Shown: one piece after another, positions 11,134 to 23,241 of the stretch | How positions within the stretch are numbered: position 1 is the stretch's first letter | Layout of the letters: the number at the start of each line of letters is the position of its first letter | Origin: Morella rubra | Lineage: Eukaryota > Streptophyta > Magnoliopsida > Fagales > Myricaceae | Assembly: GCA_003952965.2 (NCBI GenBank) | Contig: CM025855.1 | Span: 26,393,613 to 26,457,612 of the forward strand | Length of the DNA stretch: 64,000 nt | Direction of reading: 5' to 3' | The notes under the pieces: generated by a model | What the model was told of the DNA's origin: nothing | Database searches by the model: none | Seen by the model: the letters and a program-made list of their open reading frames with translations, nothing else | Made by a program: the position numbers and the translations under genes

Positions 11134-11685
11134 GAGCATTCCTAACAGATTCTCTATTCTAACATTTTGTTAGAATAGAGAACTAATTTAATAAAAAAGT
11201 CAAAAAACACCATGTAGCAGCTTATCTTTATAACAAATTTTAACAAAAAATTTGAAAATGTGAACAGTAGTTCTCTATATTTAAAGAACTACTATTCACT
11301 TCACTATCTTAAAATATTAATATTTATCTTTTTCTTTATTTTTATTTTTTTTCTTTTCTTCTCTCACACTCTCTCTCTTTTTTATTTTTTTTTATTTGTT
11401 TTTCTTTTCTTCCTTTAGATCTCACGTTCTCCCTCTTTTTTATTTTATTTTTTTCTTTTTCTTTTCTTACTCCCATATTCTTAAAAACAAATATTTAAAA
11501 ATATAAATGTTAGAGAAAGAATAAAGAAATCTTTGAAAAGTAATATTTAAATAGAATAGTAAAAAATAGATAGTTAAAATAAGAAGCTGCTGGGAGTGTT
11601 TTTAAAAAGTTGATAGTTAAAATAGAGAAGTGTATTTTTTGATTAAAATAGAGAGCTAAATTTAAAGAAGCTGCTAAGAATGCTC
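11134..11685. mobile_element. MITE, Harbinger/Tourist-like, TTA target duplication
   Basis: Inverted ends: GAGCATTCCTAACAGATTCT on the left, and GAGCATTCTTAGCAGCTTCT on the right when read inward. Flanked by TTA at 11131-11133 and 11686-11688. The paralogous site in copy B (about 26995) is empty, which proves insertion after the block duplication. It ends about 560 bp upstream of the chitinase start. Confidence 0.85.
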
Positions 11686-12133
11686 TTACAGGACTTGAAG
11701 GGGGGACAAATGCTGCAGAATCATTTGTTGGGGTCGCATAAGTACCGTGTTATGATTGCCAACGTCTACAAAAGCATATTCGTTTGGGGCTTGGTCAGAG
11801 AACACATCAAACCAGATGGACATTCCGGGGAAACGTAGCACCAGCCCTGCAGCCAAAACCTGGATGCGCCACCCCCAATTGCTCCCTACTCTCTTTATTT
11901 TTATTCTTTTTTCAGTATTTTCTTCGTTTTTGTTGACCCGGCACCGTACCGAGATCAAGCCAAAATCAAGTGGGGCCCCACCATAACGAGTTTTATCCGC
12001 AAGATAAGGCATGACGTATGGTAATTAACATGCTCCATTGGAAGAGCAATATTTTTCAAAACAACATGGACTAGATCTGCATTCGGTGCTGGAAATAATA
12101 AGTCAAGCTCAGCCAACCCATTTTGAATAGAAC

Positions 12134-12144
12134 GGTCAAGTCAA
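12134..12144 (-). promoter_or_regulatory. Paired W-box cores
   Basis: On the minus strand TTGACTTGACC holds two TTGAC cores, the WRKY factor site common in defence-gene promoters. It is about 100 bp upstream of the chitinase start and is conserved in copy B at 27901-27911. That it is functional is inference. Confidence 0.45.
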
Positions 12145-12178
12145 GGGAAGAAACCCATTACCTGAACCTACTATAGTC

Positions 12179-12188
12179 TATATATAAA
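12179..12188 (+). promoter_or_regulatory. TATA box of chitinase A
   Basis: TATATATAAA about 55 bp upstream of the ATG at 12244, in the expected place for a short 5' UTR. Confidence 0.65.
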
Positions 12189-12243
12189 CCCCCATTCTCT
12201 TCACAAAACCAAATCGGGTCCATATACACTATCGTAGATAAAA

Positions 12244-13507
12244 ATGAAGCTCTATTCTTTGGTTGTCTTCTTGGCTCTCTTACTAGGAGCCTCAGCAGAA
12301 CAATGTGGAAAACAAGCCGGTGGTGCTGTGTGTCCAAATGGGCTATGTTGTAGCGAATTTGGGTGGTGTGGCAGCACAGCGGAGTATTGTGGGGGTAACT
12401 GCCAGAGCCAATGTGGCGGTACTGGTGGAACCCCTACCCCTACCCCCTCCAACCCAACCCCGACACCTACTCCCAGTGGCGGAGGCGGTGTTGGCAGCAT
12501 CATTAGCTCATCTCTTTTTGACCAAATGCTCAAATATCGGAACGATGGGCGATGTAAAAGCAACGGATTCTACGCTTACAATGCTTTCCTTGCTGCTGCA
12601 AGCTCTTTTGGTGGCTTTGGCACCACTGGGGATGATACTATACGTAAAAGAGAGATTGCAGCTTTCTTGGCTCAAACCTCTCATGAGACCACAGGTGAGT
12701 TAGCTTCAGTATATACAAAAGTTTATTAAGTTAAACTTATGATGAAAATCACTGGCAATCAGTATGCAGTTTATTTTGTTGGGTTGGATAAATTTAACAG
12801 CAACAGACGATATTATTTTGTGTAGTAGGAGGGTGGGCAAGTGCACCAGATGGCCCATATGCGTGGGGATACTGCTTTGTCACGGAAAACAACAAGGCAG
12901 ACTATTGTACGGCCAGCACCGAATGGCCATGCGCTCCTGGAAAACAATACTATGGCCGGGGACCCATTCAACTCACTCAGTAAGTCTCTAGACAACAACT
13001 GTGGTGTCGAAATTAAGAGGCAGTGCCGCAGTATATTGACTAATTTGATTTTGCAGTGCTTTTGTTCGGATAATAAGTGTTAGAACAAAAACTTTGAAGT
13101 TTCACGCTAACTTGGATTGTTTCGTGTACTTTGCCAGCAACTACAACTACGGGCCAGCAGGTAAAGCCATTGGAGCTGATCTCCTAGCGAATCCCGACCT
13201 GGTAGCCACAGATGCAACCATATCATTCAAGACGGCAATATGGTTTTGGATGACCCCGCAAGGAAACAAGCCATCCAGCCACGATGTCATCACTGGTAAA
13301 TGGACACCGTCCGCTGCGGACACTGCAGCTGGTCGTGTCCCAGGCTACGGTGTCATCACCAACATAATCAACGGCGGCCTGGAATGTGGGCATGGTCCTG
13401 ATGATAGAGTGGCTGATAGGATCGGATTCTATAAGAGGTACTGTGACTTACTGGGAGTAAGCTACGGGGACAACTTGGATTGCAACAATCAGAAGTCTTT
13501 TGCCTAA
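12244..13507 (+). CDS. Class I chitinase (GH19) A
   Basis: Secreted endochitinase that cuts beta-1,4-linked GlcNAc in fungal walls; typical PR-3 defence enzyme. Exons 12244-12694, 12829-12979 and 13138-13507 give 323 residues. Signal peptide 1-18, hevein chitin-binding domain from E19 with eight Cys, Pro/Thr-rich hinge (about 59-79), then the GH19 domain. Catalytic Glu148 (SHETTG) and Glu170 (CFVTE) keep the 22-residue spacing of barley chitinase (67/89). The protein ends NQKSFA without the usual vacuolar C-terminal extension, so it is probably apoplastic. The exon 2 acceptor reads TAGTAG, so one extra residue may be included by alternative use. Same orientation as the chitinases at 15886 and 28003. 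Confidence 0.95.
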
Positions 13508-14300
13508 ATTGCTACAGAGGCATGGTGCATGGATTAACTCTATAAACTAAATAAATCTTGTTTAGCTACGTACAATAAGGAGAGCTATATGTAATTGGAG
13601 ATTTTCTTTTCCAATAAGAACTTTCTGATTACAGATATCATAAATAAATTATAGCAGCTTGGCCAAACTACGACTAAATTATATATTTATCATCAGTTCA
13701 TAATGTGTATTTCTTCATTTGACAGGCCAAAAACAACTTTATGCAAGTAAATACAAGAATTACACGCCAAAAACCAACTTTGATATGTCCGGTATATTTG
13801 AATATTCTTCGAATAAGTCCGGGCAAATCCGAGAACTAATTTTATAAAACTAATAAGTTAAAATTGGAACTTACTCCTTGTCAGTGGAATTGATGGTTGT
13901 CCCGTCTCGTGTAGATTTTTTTATTTCTAAGCCAAAAAGAGTGGATTACGGAACAGTTTAGCAATACATACTCTCCGGTGTCATTATAAAACCGTATCTT
14001 TTAGCAGAACGTCGGATTTGAATTATAATTACTGTCAATTAGATAAAATCATTACTACCATACTGCGAGATCATTAATTAATCTCAACTCATTTATTAAA
14101 TTTAAGATTAAACTTTATTTTAACAAACCATTTCAATTTATCTATACTCAAAAATACTGATCATCTCGAACCTAATGAATCAGTAGTTAATACTAACTGG
14201 ACTAAAGCTTCCTATCGTCCAGGAAGATTATTTGCATATGACGGACCAGTCTACAAAGTCCAGTGTCTAATAGTGATGGACCATGGCCTGGGGTTATTCT

Positions 14301-15020
14301 ATTCACCCCCGTCCCTCCGTCACATGGTACATTGAATTGAGTGAATTGACAAGTTGAAGCACTTAGGACACGGACCCTATACAGTGATGTAACTCGCTGG
14401 GGCGAACTTAGAAAAAAACAAAAACGAAGAAGACAATCATCTGGATTGCCGATGATCTCCTAGGTTGCTACTTTTTTATTTTGGTTGAATCTAGGCTGCT
14501 ACTTGTCCATTCACCTTTGTTCCGAAAAGTCCCCAGAATTTGGCAAGTTGCGTGCTCTCATAAGCTTCCGGAAACACCCCCTTCTTTCTTGTTTTGTCTT
14601 TTTCATGAGATATTAATGTTGATTTTTTCTCCTCTGAGCCACTTCCACTCAGGAGAATGTGTTATATGTTTTGCGCATTTCACCTCAGGACTTTAATTAC
14701 GATGGTCGACAGATTGCGCGCGCCGGTCGGTGGCAATTGACTGTTAAAGGCTGCTTCTTTTCCGCCCTTAACATCAATGTGGCATCTCTGTATCTGACCA
14801 ATACAAAAAAATGTCTGTTTTTGGTTCTAAGCGTTCAACAGAAGCTAGCGATGCGCAACTAGCTACCGCCAGGCCACTGCGTCACAATTATTGGAGTCCA
14901 CACCCAACTTCCATAAAACTAGAAGCCGTCTGTGCTGTAGTCTTTGTCAGGACTTTTCTTAACTCTGGACCTTTGAAATTTTGAATGGATGAGCCCAACA
15001 ATCGCTTCTTCAAATAAGTT
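14301..15020. other. Gene-free stretch between chitinases
   Basis: No coding region recognised. Two short plus-strand frames (14481-14696, 14659-14862) have no domain I can name. Confidence 0.4.
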
Positions 15021-15021
15021 C

Positions 15022-15404
15022 GTGTTGCGTAGTATTTGTTTTCACAAAATTTTATCCCTTAAATTTTTATCATCATTTTTTTTTTCACTTTTTATTAATT
15101 TTTTTATTTTTTCCCTTTTTTATCAATTACTTAAAATTTTAACAAAATTTTATTTTCGATACTAATAAAATTGTCTATCTTCAACCTCTCTCTAAAATAT
15201 TCAAATGTAAAGTTTGTGTTTGAATGTTAAAATTTTGTAAAAATTAAAATTAATAAAAATAAATAAAAAGAGATAATTTAAATAAAATTTTTATATTTAT
15301 TATAACAAAATAATAATAATTTGATAAAAAAATTATATTATACTTATTTTATTGTGTTAAAATTTAAAAAATCCTAAAATTTTTGTAAACAAATAAACCC
15401 GTAC
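15022..15404. repeat. AT-rich MITE-like foldback
   Basis: The ends are imperfect inverted copies: GTATTTGTTTTCACAAAATT on the left against GGGTTTATTTGTTTACAAAA read inward on the right. The middle is very AT-rich. About 480 bp upstream of the second chitinase. Confidence 0.55.
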
Positions 15405-15885
15405 GGAAACCGCTTCCTCCACTGCCAAAAAAAGTACTGCTGGTAGACGGTCCAAGTCCACAGAGTTATTGAATGTCGTCTCTCTACGATTAAAGACGCC
15501 GTGTTGTATACGATAAATATCATCAGACATTTAGAAAAAAATAAAAAAAAATTAATATCATCAGACTGAAACCAACGTGTCGTGTTCCGGAGAAAAATTC
15601 ATCACTATCAATATACTCCGCTAAAGCTGGCACAAATTTTTGCCCCTTCTCTAGACTTGACAGGATGACACGAACTTATCTTGGCTACGCGGGCTCCATT
15701 GTGGAAAACGAGTCAATCGTAAAAACCATAATTCATGCGGGGCCAAGAAGTCAAGCAGCCTCTTTTGAATGGAACCAATGAATGCAGTCATTTAGGATAA
15801 GCAAAGAGGACCAAAACGACACTCTATATGTACCCTTAAATGCCATCCAATGACCAAACGCGTCACGAATCCTCTGAGGGAGAGA

Positions 15886-17085
15886 ATGAGGTACTACACC
15901 TTCATCGTCTTTGCCCTAGCATTCTTTCTAGGAACCTCCGCAGAACAATGTGGAAGACAAGCCGGGGCTGCTGTTTGTCCAAATGGCCTGTGTTGCAGTC
16001 AACATGGTTGGTGCGGCACCACAACCGATTACTGTGGAACTGGCTGCCAAAGCCAATGTAGGCCAGCAACTACTCCCTCCAAACCAACCCCAAGTACACC
16101 AACCCAAACCCCGAGCAGCGGGGATGTTAGTAGCCTCATCAGCTTATCTCTTTTCAACCAATTGCTTAAATATCGCAACGATGGACGCTGCCCCAGTCAT
16201 GGGTTCTACACCTATGATGCTTTCCTCACCGCCGCCCGATCTTTCGGCGGCTTTGGCACAACAGGGGATGTTAACACGCGTAAGAGGGAGCTTGCAGCTT
16301 TCTTGGCTCAAACCTCTCATGAGACTACAGGTTAGTTTGATTAGTAATAACAAGTCAAAACCAAGAAGCATTATGATTTTTGTTGATTCAGTGGATTGAG
16401 TAATTTTATGCCACAATGAAATTTTTGTTTAGGAGGGTGGCCAACTGCACCAGATGGCCCATATTCATGGGGATATTGCTTTGTAAGGGAGAAGAAAAGG
16501 GATGCCTATTGCGACTCCAGCAAAGGGCCTTGCGCTCCTGGCAGGCTATATTATGGCCGAGGGCCCGTCCAACTCACGCAGTATGTCTCTCGACTCTCAC
16601 TCATGTCTCTTGCGGAATAATAAGAGATTTTAGAGAAATAATGCAGACAAATATTACATCTAAATTGTTCCAAATACGTACTGGAATTTGACTGCTGAAT
16701 TCTTGACATTATCAGCAACTACAACTACGCTGCAGCGGGTAAAGCACTGGGAGTGGACCTGATAAACAATCCGGATATGGTAGCCACAGACCCAGTAATT
16801 TCCTTCAAGACAGCCGTATGGTTCTGGATGACCCCACAGGGAAACAAGCCGTCGAGCCACAATGTCATCATAGGCAGATGGACGCCGTCCGCCGCGGACA
16901 GATCAGCCGGCCGGGTCCCAGGCTACGGAGTCATCACCAACATAATCAACGGGGGTGTCGAATGTGGGCACGGCCCTGACGACAAGGTGGCCAGCAGGAT
17001 CGGCTTCTATAAGAGGTACTGCGACGCTATGGGCCTGGGCTACGGGAACAACTTGGATTGCTACAATCAAAGGCCATTTGCTTAA
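15886..17085 (+). CDS. Class I chitinase (GH19) 2
   Basis: Hevein-type endochitinase. Exons 15886-16330, 16433-16580 and 16716-17085 give 320 residues. The ATG at 15886 is chosen because it gives a signal peptide ([19 protein letters not shown]) just before EQCGRQ; an upstream in-frame ATG at 15850 adds 12 charged residues and is less likely. Hevein domain with eight Cys, hinge rich in TPS, then GH19 with Glu146 (SHETTG) and Glu168 (CFVRE) at the normal spacing of 22. The two intron positions and phases match chitinases A and B, but the introns, hinge and flanks differ, so this is an older paralogue. It ends NQRPFA without a vacuolar tail. A TATA-like TCTATATGTA lies near 15823. Confidence 0.95.
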
Positions 17086-17461
17086 CTGTTCTGCTCAAAG
17101 AGTATTGTAGCCGCGGACCTATCAATTTGGATCAATGATATGACGTATTGGATGGCTATAAAAGTTTATTGTTTGTGGTCCACCTCAAAGATGGATATTC
17201 TATTGTGTTTAGCATTCAATTATTAATAGATTATGATTTTCAAATTCCAAATTTCAAAATGCCAAACGGTTTAAATATGTTGCCGTTATGTTCAATTTTT
17301 CTTAAAAACACAATTATAGAATATAAAGCGTATTTATTTCTTAAACTATGGTTACCAAACAAAATAAAGGAGAAAATTAATTTGCTACCTATCTTAGGAG
17401 TTGGTGTGTTTTGAAGTACTAAATTATCAAATTCATTACCTTCCAAGCTTAGACTATTAAA
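17086..17461. other. 3' flank of chitinase 2
   Basis: AT-rich; no gene recognised. An open frame at 17148-17414 has no recognisable domain. Confidence 0.35.
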
Positions 17462-18444
17462 ATATAGGAAAATTAGCATTTTAGTCCCTAGGTTTTTCAC
17501 TTTTTAGCACTTTGATCCTCAGGTTTTAAAACTCAAAAAAAAAAATCCTTGAACTTCCTCTTTTAACAAATTAGGCCTTCCGTCGGGGTTCTGTATATTC
17601 TCTTAAGAATCACGTTAGTTGCCAAGTAAGTAGGAAAATTAACATTTTAGTCCCTAGATTTTACACTTTTTAGCACTTTAATCTTTAGGTTTTAAAACTA
17701 CAAAAAAAAAGTCCTTAAACTTCTCTCTTTTGACAAATAAGTCCTTCCATCAGGTTCTGTGTAAAACTTCTCTCTCCATCTTATTCATGAAATCCTCCTT
17801 TTATACATTGGAGATGAGAAATACAAGTGAATTCAAATCAAAGAACAACTAACACCAGCTATATAATCAGAAATTTAAATTGCAAGATTCAAACATAAAT
17901 TTTTAAACTGGAAAACTAAACAACAAAAGTCCTAATCCTTAGGCAAAGAATTCACACATACATTTTGAAATATTACCCAATCAACAAGGCAATATTGGGT
18001 TTTGGAAAAAAGAATCTGAGAATAAGCAAATACTAAATCCACCACAATGCCAAAAAATAAGAGCCTTTACTAATCCAACCCAAACCTAGCTCTATGGTGA
18101 TTCAACAAAAAAAAAAAGTTTTACCTTTTCTCAGGGAAGTTCAAGGGTTTTTTTTTTTAGAGTTCAATGACATCAAAAGAGGGAAATTCAAGGGCTTTTT
18201 TTGGAGTTTTAAAACCTAAGGATCAAAGTGCTAAAATATGTAAAACCTAGGGACTAAAATGCAAATTTTCTTGCTTACTTGGCAGTTATTCTGCCGTTAA
18301 GAGAACACACAGAATCCTGACGGAATGACTTATTTGTCAAAAGAAGGAAGTTCAAGGGCTTTTTTTTAGAATTTTAAAACCTAAGGATCTAGTGCTAAAA
18401 GGTGTAAAACCTAAAAACTAAAATGCCAATTTTCCTAAAATATA
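17462..18444. repeat. Nested foldback element with doubled arms
   Basis: Outer arms (about 17462-17600 and 18300-18444) and inner arms (about 17628-17765 and 18130-18265) are four versions of one sequence, two direct on the left and two inverted on the right. Each carries an AAATGCCAATTTTCC-like end and a TTCAAGG-type block. The unit links also mirror each other (GCCAAGTAAG / CTTACTTGGC). The centre is about 360 bp. Flanks with AAAATAT on both sides may be the target duplication. Confidence 0.8.
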
Positions 18445-18693
18445 TCGTTTTCTACCCTCTAACCTCATATTACAATTGAAATAGATGGATCACACAATAC
18501 AATCTTACTAGTTATATTCTATCAAAGTTTGTCTCTTTACTACAATAAAAACTTGCAACTTAAATAATACGTGTGGTGAGGGGCTACTGGACATGTCTAA
18601 ACTTTGACGTAAATTAAGCTCTCCAATGCGATCAAGTGGACCAGGTCTATTTGAACTCGGTGCACAAAAGTACTTTCGATTGTCCCTCTATAT

Positions 18694-18770
18694 CCATAAG
18701 TTGGGCTTATTTCATTTCATTCCCATTACTGTTGTGCCCACTGTACAGATTGCACTTATGTTAAAAAATA
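18694..18770 (+). repeat. Duplicated chitinase block, copy B, left piece
   Basis: Matches 10577-10653 of copy A with few changes (shared CATTTCATTCCCATTAC and CTGTACAGATTG). It breaks exactly where the Mutator-like element starts; the match resumes at 26504. Confidence 0.9.
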
Positions 18771-19133
18771 GGTTTAAATGCACCACATACCTCTGTGGTA
18801 TTTTTATTTTGCAAAAATATCCCTGAGGTAAGAAAAGTTTGTTTCATATCCCTAAGGTAACCTTCGATTTAAAATATGCCCCTCCGGCTGAATCCGTTTA
18901 AAAACTTAACAGTACTAGGTGACGTGGCACGTTCCCACACGTCTGCACCTTTAAATTTTTGCCACATGTCATTGGGCCCCACAATGTCCAAGTTAGATGC
19001 CAACTAGACGCCATGCAAGCATCTATTCTCCAAGTAATTTTTTTTAAAAAAAAAAAAACCTGTAATGACAAAAAGAGGAACTGCATTGTTCCTCTTGGAA
19101 CAGAAAAAGAAACACGGTAAACACCCGTGTGGC
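18771..19133 (+). repeat. Left TIR of the MULE
   Basis: Inverted copy of 26143-26503 through GCACCACAT, ACGTGGCAC, TGGGCCCCACAATGTCCAAG and ACACGGTAAA. Followed by a poly-C tract (19140-19155). Confidence 0.95.
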
Positions 19134-20204
19134 CTTCTCCCCCCCCCCCCCCCCCTTTTCACACTTAGCCAATTTTTTCCACCCTCTCTTCTTCCCGAAA
19201 GACTAAGCTTTGAACCGTAAATCTTAACCCTCAAATCCCAAATCTAATATACCTAACCCTAACCCTAAATCATTAGGCACCCAAAATCCCGAATCCTAAG
19301 TAAATCTCGAAACCCCTTATCCCCTAATCTTGTGCTTAGGTGGTAATCGATTGGAATCTTGCTCGTGTGGGCGAGGAGTTCCAGAAGCTTGGAGGTTAGT
19401 CAACTCATATTGCTTTGTTAGCTTGTCAGTGTTTTTTGTGTTCTTTATTCAATAGTGCGGACCCATTTGTCTTCTCTGTTTGATGGGCATTTGTTTTGGT
19501 TGGGACCACTCGGTTTGGAGTACGAAATTAGTGTCCCTACGCATGTGGTCCCAGCTTGTCGTTAAGTGATAATAATCTATTGTCTTGTCCATTCTATTGT
19601 TTGTTTCTGTCTTTATTTGTATTGTTTATTGAGTAAAGTACACATGCAGTATCTATGTAAAAGTATGTTCTGCTTTTGATATGTCTTATTTGCAAGAAAT
19701 TTGCAAAGGCAAAAGTATCTATGATTAATGCATTTTGTTGTACATTTGCCCACTTGTAATTTCGAAATGACCCGACTAAAGATGTTGACAATTTTCAAAT
19801 AAGAGATTTTTTTGGAATTTAAGACGTTGAAGGCAAAAGCAGCATATAGCATGACTTTTTGGCTTAAGTTTCGGTGAACTTCATGTTTGATTGTCAATAT
19901 TAGGGCCTATATTTGAACGAGGAACAAGTTAGAATTGATGTTTTGTCTTCTCTATTTTCACGATAGTGATTTGGAATATATTACATTTGAAAGCGTTAGA
20001 TGCCATGTTTCTTTAAATATTAGTAACGTGTATTCTTCTATGTACATAATAAAACAGCTATTTTATTTCAATATTTCTTTAACTGAATTTTATCTAAATA
20101 CATATATGTATCTGCGGAGGCCAATAACTTTGCAAAGCTTGTTTGAGTTGACTTTTTGCCAATCTTGACTGTTAACTTTGTTTTTTTTTTCTTTGTAACC
20201 ATAT
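19134..20204 (+). other. MULE 5' region upstream of transposase
   Basis: No coding exon recognised. Contains two CCTAAC telomere-like units near 19252-19268, which are too few to be an interstitial telomere array, and possible 5' leader sequence of the transposase. Confidence 0.4.
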
Positions 20205-23200
20205 ATGGTGCAAATTTTCATGCACCACGGCAGACAGCTTAGTCAAAGGCTGGGTGTTTATAATGGCATAGCGGTTGATGATATTGGCAACCATGACCCA
20301 GACTACTTGTCAGTTGTAGTGCTTAAGAAGTTTGTCAACAATGCAATGAGGTACCGGAACGTCGAACACTTTGCGTACAAGTTTTTCCACTATGATGCGA
20401 CGTCGTTCACTCACCTACAGACCGATGACAATGTCTGGAAGCTGCTGAAAATTCTAGTGCAACAACCAAAGATAGAGCTGCATTTATATACAGTGCTGAA
20501 GGGGTAGATGAGGCACCTGTTTTGAGTGATTTTGAGGGAAGTGCTGGTGAGGAACAACCAGCGTTCTATCCTGACTTAAATATTAGAGATGATGAGAAAA
20601 GAGAGTGGGAAAATGTGAAACGCTAGTTTGGAGCAGCATCCTCTGTTGCTAGAGTCATCGAGGAGGCACCACCGGTGTCTAGTGATGTTGCACAAGAGAG
20701 TATGAATGAGGGTGACAGTAAAGCTGATAAAGGTTGTCCAACAAAAGAAGGTGTTCTGAATTCCACGATACATATCTATCAAGTGGAAAGAGGCTAAAGT
20801 TATGCACAGGGATGAGGTTTAAAGACCTCAACCTATTCAAGAAGGCCCTCTAACAGTTTTGTATTCAAAATGGTTTCACTTATAACTTGTTGAAATCAGA
20901 CAAGGTTCGGGTGACAACGAGGTGCAAGGCGCCAAATTACACGTGAAGAATCCACAGCTCGAATGAGAACTACATAGATGGGTTTCAGATAAAGACGTTC
21001 ACATCAAAGCACCGGTGCGGTACCCAATATATCAATGGGGTTATGACTGCCAAATAGATAGCAAACCAATATTTGGAGAATATCAGAGACACCCCTAACT
21101 TGACAACCACTACACTAATTGAAGAAGTACGACGAGATTGGATGGTTGGTGTGTCCAAGTATAAGGCATACCAAGCATTGAAGCTAGCATTGGAGGTAAT
21201 TAATGAGGATCATGCCAAGTAGTACAAACATTGTTACGATTATGTTGCTGCTCTTTCTAAATTTAATCCTGGGAGCACAACATTCATTGATAGAGAGCAC
21301 GGATTCTTCAGAAGAATGTATGTGCGTTTGAATGCTTGTAGAACGGGATTTTTGGCGGGTTGTAGGTCAATTGTAGTAGTAGATGCATGCCATTTGAAGG
21401 GACCATATGGTGGTCGATTATTTTGTGCGATGGCGAAGGACGGGAACGAAGATATGTTCCCTATTTCGTATACGGTGTGCAAGAATGAGTGTAGGGCGTT
21501 GTGGGTATGGTTTCTGGTTGCATTGCTTGACGATGTTGGTAGATTTGATACCCAAGAATGGGTATTTATGTATGACCACTAAAAGGTAAGTATTTTGAAT
21601 CATATTTTAATTTAGCATTTTGTAAGAGTTATTTTTGGCCGAACAAGAATTTTGGTTTTTTTTTCAAGGATTGTTTGATGCCTTTGACATTCTTTTGCCT
21701 AACACGGAGCACAAATATTGCATTAAGCACCTGCATGCAAATATAAAATCGCATGGATGGAAGGGACAAGCATATAATGATGTCCTATGGAAATGTGCGA
21801 AAGCTTCCAACGTTGTTGCATTTGAGAGACACATAAAGGAAATGAAAGCTTTGAACGAAGAAGCACACCGCTATTTATCTAAGATAGATCCGAAGGTAAT
21901 GAATAAACTCTTTACTTATTAGTTTCCTAATTGAATGTAGTGATTAGATAACTAAGGTATTAACTATTTTCATATTCTAATTTTTGTAGGCATGGTCCCG
22001 ACATGCCTTCTCTACACACAGTAAAAAGCGATGTGCTTCTGAATAACATAGCGGAAACTTTCAACGCGTGGGTGATGGAGGCAAAGGATAAGCTTCTTTT
22101 GAGTATGCTGGAGATTATCAAAAGGAAGCTTATGAATCGGTTCCGTGGGAAACGATCAGGGATTAAGGAGCCAAGGTTCGACATATGCCCACGGATCCAA
22201 GAAAATCTGGAGAAGAATAAAGAGCTTGGCAGCCACTTCATATGTAGATGGGGAAATGGAGTAGAGTTTAAGGTGGACCACCATACTGAAAAATGAAGGG
22301 TGGTAAACATAAGTGATCGAACTTGTACCTGCGGTAGGTGGTAATTGAATGACATACCTTGTGCGCATATCGTGGCTGCTATATATTTCTCTCGTAGAGA
22401 ACCAGAGGAATTTGTGGATAATTGTTACCGCATTGATGCATATCGACGGGCGTATCAAGCTTCTATACAAGCTTTGCCAAATCCGGAGTCATGGCCACAG
22501 ATACAAGTTGACCCTCTTACGCGTCCACCAAAGGCAAGGGTAAGGGTTGAACGTCCGAGGATGTCAAGGCGAAGGGCTAAGGATAAGCCACCTCCTCCAG
22601 GTCTGGTATCGAGGCGTGGTTACATAACAAAATGCGGGAGATGTGTAGCGTTTGGTCACAATACAAGGAGATGTAAGTTGCCACCAAAGCCTGGGGAATA
22701 GAAGTATCCCCCGAAGCCATACACACAAAGAAAAAGAAGTCAACAACCGTAAGTGTTGTAGAATGTTTTTTATAGCTTCATATAAGCCAAACAGTATGAC
22801 TAACAATTTCATTATTTTTCGTGGTATAGGATGGAGAAAGCACAGCTGCGACATCTCAACCATCGTCTAGCAAGAGAAAGAAGAAGGTAATTTGTTGTAT
22901 AAGTAACATAGTATAACTAAGTAAGAGAAAGCATAATGTAATTTAAGCAAAAAGTATAATTGAGTAAATATGCAGCGTGCCAATGGGGAGGGCACATCTG
23001 GTGTGAATGAGACTGCTTGTGGCGACCAAGCAGGAGTTGACACAAGGACCCATCTTATAAGTCAACCTGCTCGTACTGAGTAGTCAGGCCTAGCGACTAG
23101 GACTCGTGGGAGTCAGGTAAAGTATTTGTAACTGCCAAGTAGTCCATTTTTATATGCTAGATTGAAGCTAACTTAAATTTTCCATGCATGCAGCAAGCCA

Positions 23201-23241
23201 AAGGTGTTCATAGGCCACTCAATGATCAGTTCATGTTTTGA
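20205..23241 (+). pseudogene. mudrA-like MULE transposase, decayed
   Basis: Transposase of the Mutator superfamily. Visible in order: a PB1-like N-terminus (MVQIFMHHGRQ), an acidic linker, the DNA-binding region (MRFKDLNLFKKAL to KHRCGTQYI), the MULE catalytic domain (VVDACHLKGPYGGRLF, NTEHKYCIKHLHANI), a SWIM zinc finger (CTCGRW and CAH) and a terminal CCHC knuckle (CGRCVAFGHNTRRC). Small 3' exons end at FMF-stop. Likely introns lie after 21585, after about 21894 and after 22748. In-frame stops occur at 20624, 20851, 20944, 21055, 21220, 21580, 22294, 22342, 22699 and 23081, with indels near 20490, 20757 and 22020. Not able to make a full protein. Confidence 0.9.

Larger units (their letters stand above)
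10577..14300 (+). repeat. Duplicated chitinase block, copy A
   Basis: From CCATAAGTTGGGCTTATTTC to about GGACCATGGC the sequence matches 18694-18770 plus 26504-30088 closely, covering the promoter, the gene and about 0.8 kb downstream. Copy A has a MITE (11134-11685) missing from copy B, and about 90 bp near 13970-14060 missing from copy B. It lacks the Mutator-like, AT-rich and LINE insertions of copy B. Confidence 0.9.

Noticed and set aside
12252..12563. Pro/Gly-rich minus-strand frame across chitinase A exon 1 (same at 28011-28322)
   Set aside because: Antisense shadow of the hevein and hinge coding sequence; no start context or domain of its own.
19140..19155. Poly-C tract (also 52921-52934 and the poly-G at 7517-7531)
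   Set aside because: Simple homopolymers, prone to sequencing error; no function inferred.
19252..19268. CCTAAC units resembling telomere repeats
   Set aside because: Only two or three units; more likely a telo-box-like promoter motif or chance.
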